Positions 13,897 to 14,537 of a DNA stretch of 14,537 nucleotides are shown here, one piece after another. Location: NCBI GenBank assembly GCA_020433785.1, contig JAGRCC010001136.1, forward strand, positions 1-14,537. The letters are read 5' to 3'. Within the stretch, counting starts at the first letter, position 1, and each line of letters starts with the position of its first letter. The DNA is from Anaerolineae bacterium. Its GTDB lineage: Bacteria > Chloroflexota > Anaerolineae > 4572-78 > J111. Under the pieces are notes generated by a model. It worked only from the letters and a program-made list of their open reading frames with translations, was not told where the DNA came from and made no database searches. A program made the position numbers and the translations under genes.

Positions 13897-14537
13897 GTGC
13901 AACTGACGGAGACAATCCCAACCATTACGCCCCTCAAAGCCGATATCCATCGCCCGTTGTGGTCGGTGATGATCCCCACCTACAACTGCGCCGATTACCT
14001 CCGTTTCGCCCTGACCAGCGTCTTGGCCCAAGATCCCGGCCCGGAGCTAATGCAGATCGAGGTAGTCGATGATTGCTCCACCAAGGACGATCCCGCAGCG
14101 GTCGTGCAAGAAATTGGGCAGGGCCGAGTGCAGTTTTTTAGGAAGCCGCGTAATGAGGGCGCTATCGCCAACTTCAATACCTGTATCCAGCGTTCGCGGG
14201 GTAAATTGGTCCATATTCTGCACGGCGACGATGTCGTCAAGCCGGGTTTCTACAGCCGGATGGGGCAGGCGCTGCTGGATCAAGAAGCCGTCGGGGCGGC
14301 GTTCTGCCGTCAGGAATACATCGACGAGCAGGGTCGTCCCCAATTGACTACTCGCTACCTGCAAAAGCAATCGGGCCTGATGTCGGACGCCCTATCTGTG
14401 TTGGCCGTGACCAACCGCATTCAACCACCGGCTATTGTGGTCAAACGATGGGTGTATGAGACCCTGGGCGGTTATGATGCCCGACTGTTCCACTCGGCTG
14501 ATTGGGAAATGTGGGTGCGCATCGCCGCCCGCTATCC
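13897..14537 (+). CDS. GT2 family glycosyltransferase, N-terminal part (3' end outside window)
   Basis: The frame is open to the right edge, giving 213 complete codons. The GT-A domain shows WSVMIPTYNCADYL (22-35), IEVVDDCSTKDD (54-65), NEGAIANFNTCI (86-97), HILHGDD (106-112) as the DXD-like site and SADWEMWVRIA (200-210), which holds the Asp/Glu pair of the acceptor/base region. The start is GTG 13897, preceded by AGAGG at 13888-13892. The overlapping ATG at 13895 meets a stop after three codons, so GTG is the only sensible start. It sits 12 bases after the flavoprotein stop and belongs to the same unit. It lacks the GWPW leader and forms a third GT2 subtype in the locus. Confidence 0.88.
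   Translation, partial: MQLTETIPTITPLKADIHRPLWSVMIPTYNCADYLRFALTSVLAQDPGPELMQIEVVDDCSTKDDPAAVVQEIGQGRVQFFRKPRNEGAIANFNTCIQRSRGKLVHILHGDDVVKPGFYSRMGQALLDQEAVGAAFCRQEYIDEQGRPQLTTRYLQKQSGLMSDALSVLAVTNRIQPPAIVVKRWVYETLGGYDARLFHSADWEMWVRIAARY

Noticed and set aside
13895..13906. ATG at 13895 as start of the last GT2
   Set aside because: It reads three codons and then TGA. The GTG at 13897 in another frame leads into the full GT2 domain.

Overview
The window looks like part of a surface-polysaccharide (glycan) biosynthesis and export locus from an environmental bacterium. The best guess is Chloroflexota (Anaerolineae-like). That guess rests on the Thr/Pro/Glu-rich surface protein at the left end and on the style of the GT2 enzymes, including a 'GWPW' N-terminal extension. 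It is made from memory of protein style, not from a search. All recognised genes lie on the + strand.

Layout. (1) 1-1430: the 3' part of a secreted, repeat-built surface protein, closed by a strong intrinsic terminator. (2) 1431-1734: a 304-base intergenic region with that terminator, a consensus sigma70-type promoter (TTGACA, 16-base spacer, TATAAT) and a second terminator-like hairpin between the promoter and the next gene. It may act as an attenuated leader or encode a small RNA. (3) 1735-3891: a Wzm/Wzt-type ABC exporter, with a permease and an ATPase that carries a C-terminal Wzt_C-like glycan-binding domain. (4) 3915-8354: a decoration block made of a cytoplasmic beta-propeller-like protein of unknown function, a class I methyltransferase, an FkbM-family methyltransferase, a PAPS-type sulfotransferase and a second, divergent FkbM-like methyltransferase. 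(5) 8441-12485: four GT2-fold glycosyltransferases. The first two are a diverged tandem duplication and the fourth resembles galactofuranosyl/rhamnosyl transferases. (6) 12589-13884: a flavoprotein resembling UDP-galactopyranose mutase and its amine-oxidase-fold relatives. (7) 13897 to the right edge: the start of a fifth GT2 gene, cut by the window end.

How the genes fit together (inference). The glycosyltransferases assemble a glycan on a lipid carrier in the cytoplasm. The methyltransferases and sulfotransferase modify or cap it. Wzt may recognise the cap through its C-terminal domain, and Wzm/Wzt exports the chain. The mutase-like flavoprotein next to a GlfT-like transferase suggests galactofuranose in the product. 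No chain-initiating transferase, Wzx/Wzy, tRNA, rRNA, CRISPR array, transposase or integrase was seen. The locus clearly continues to the right.
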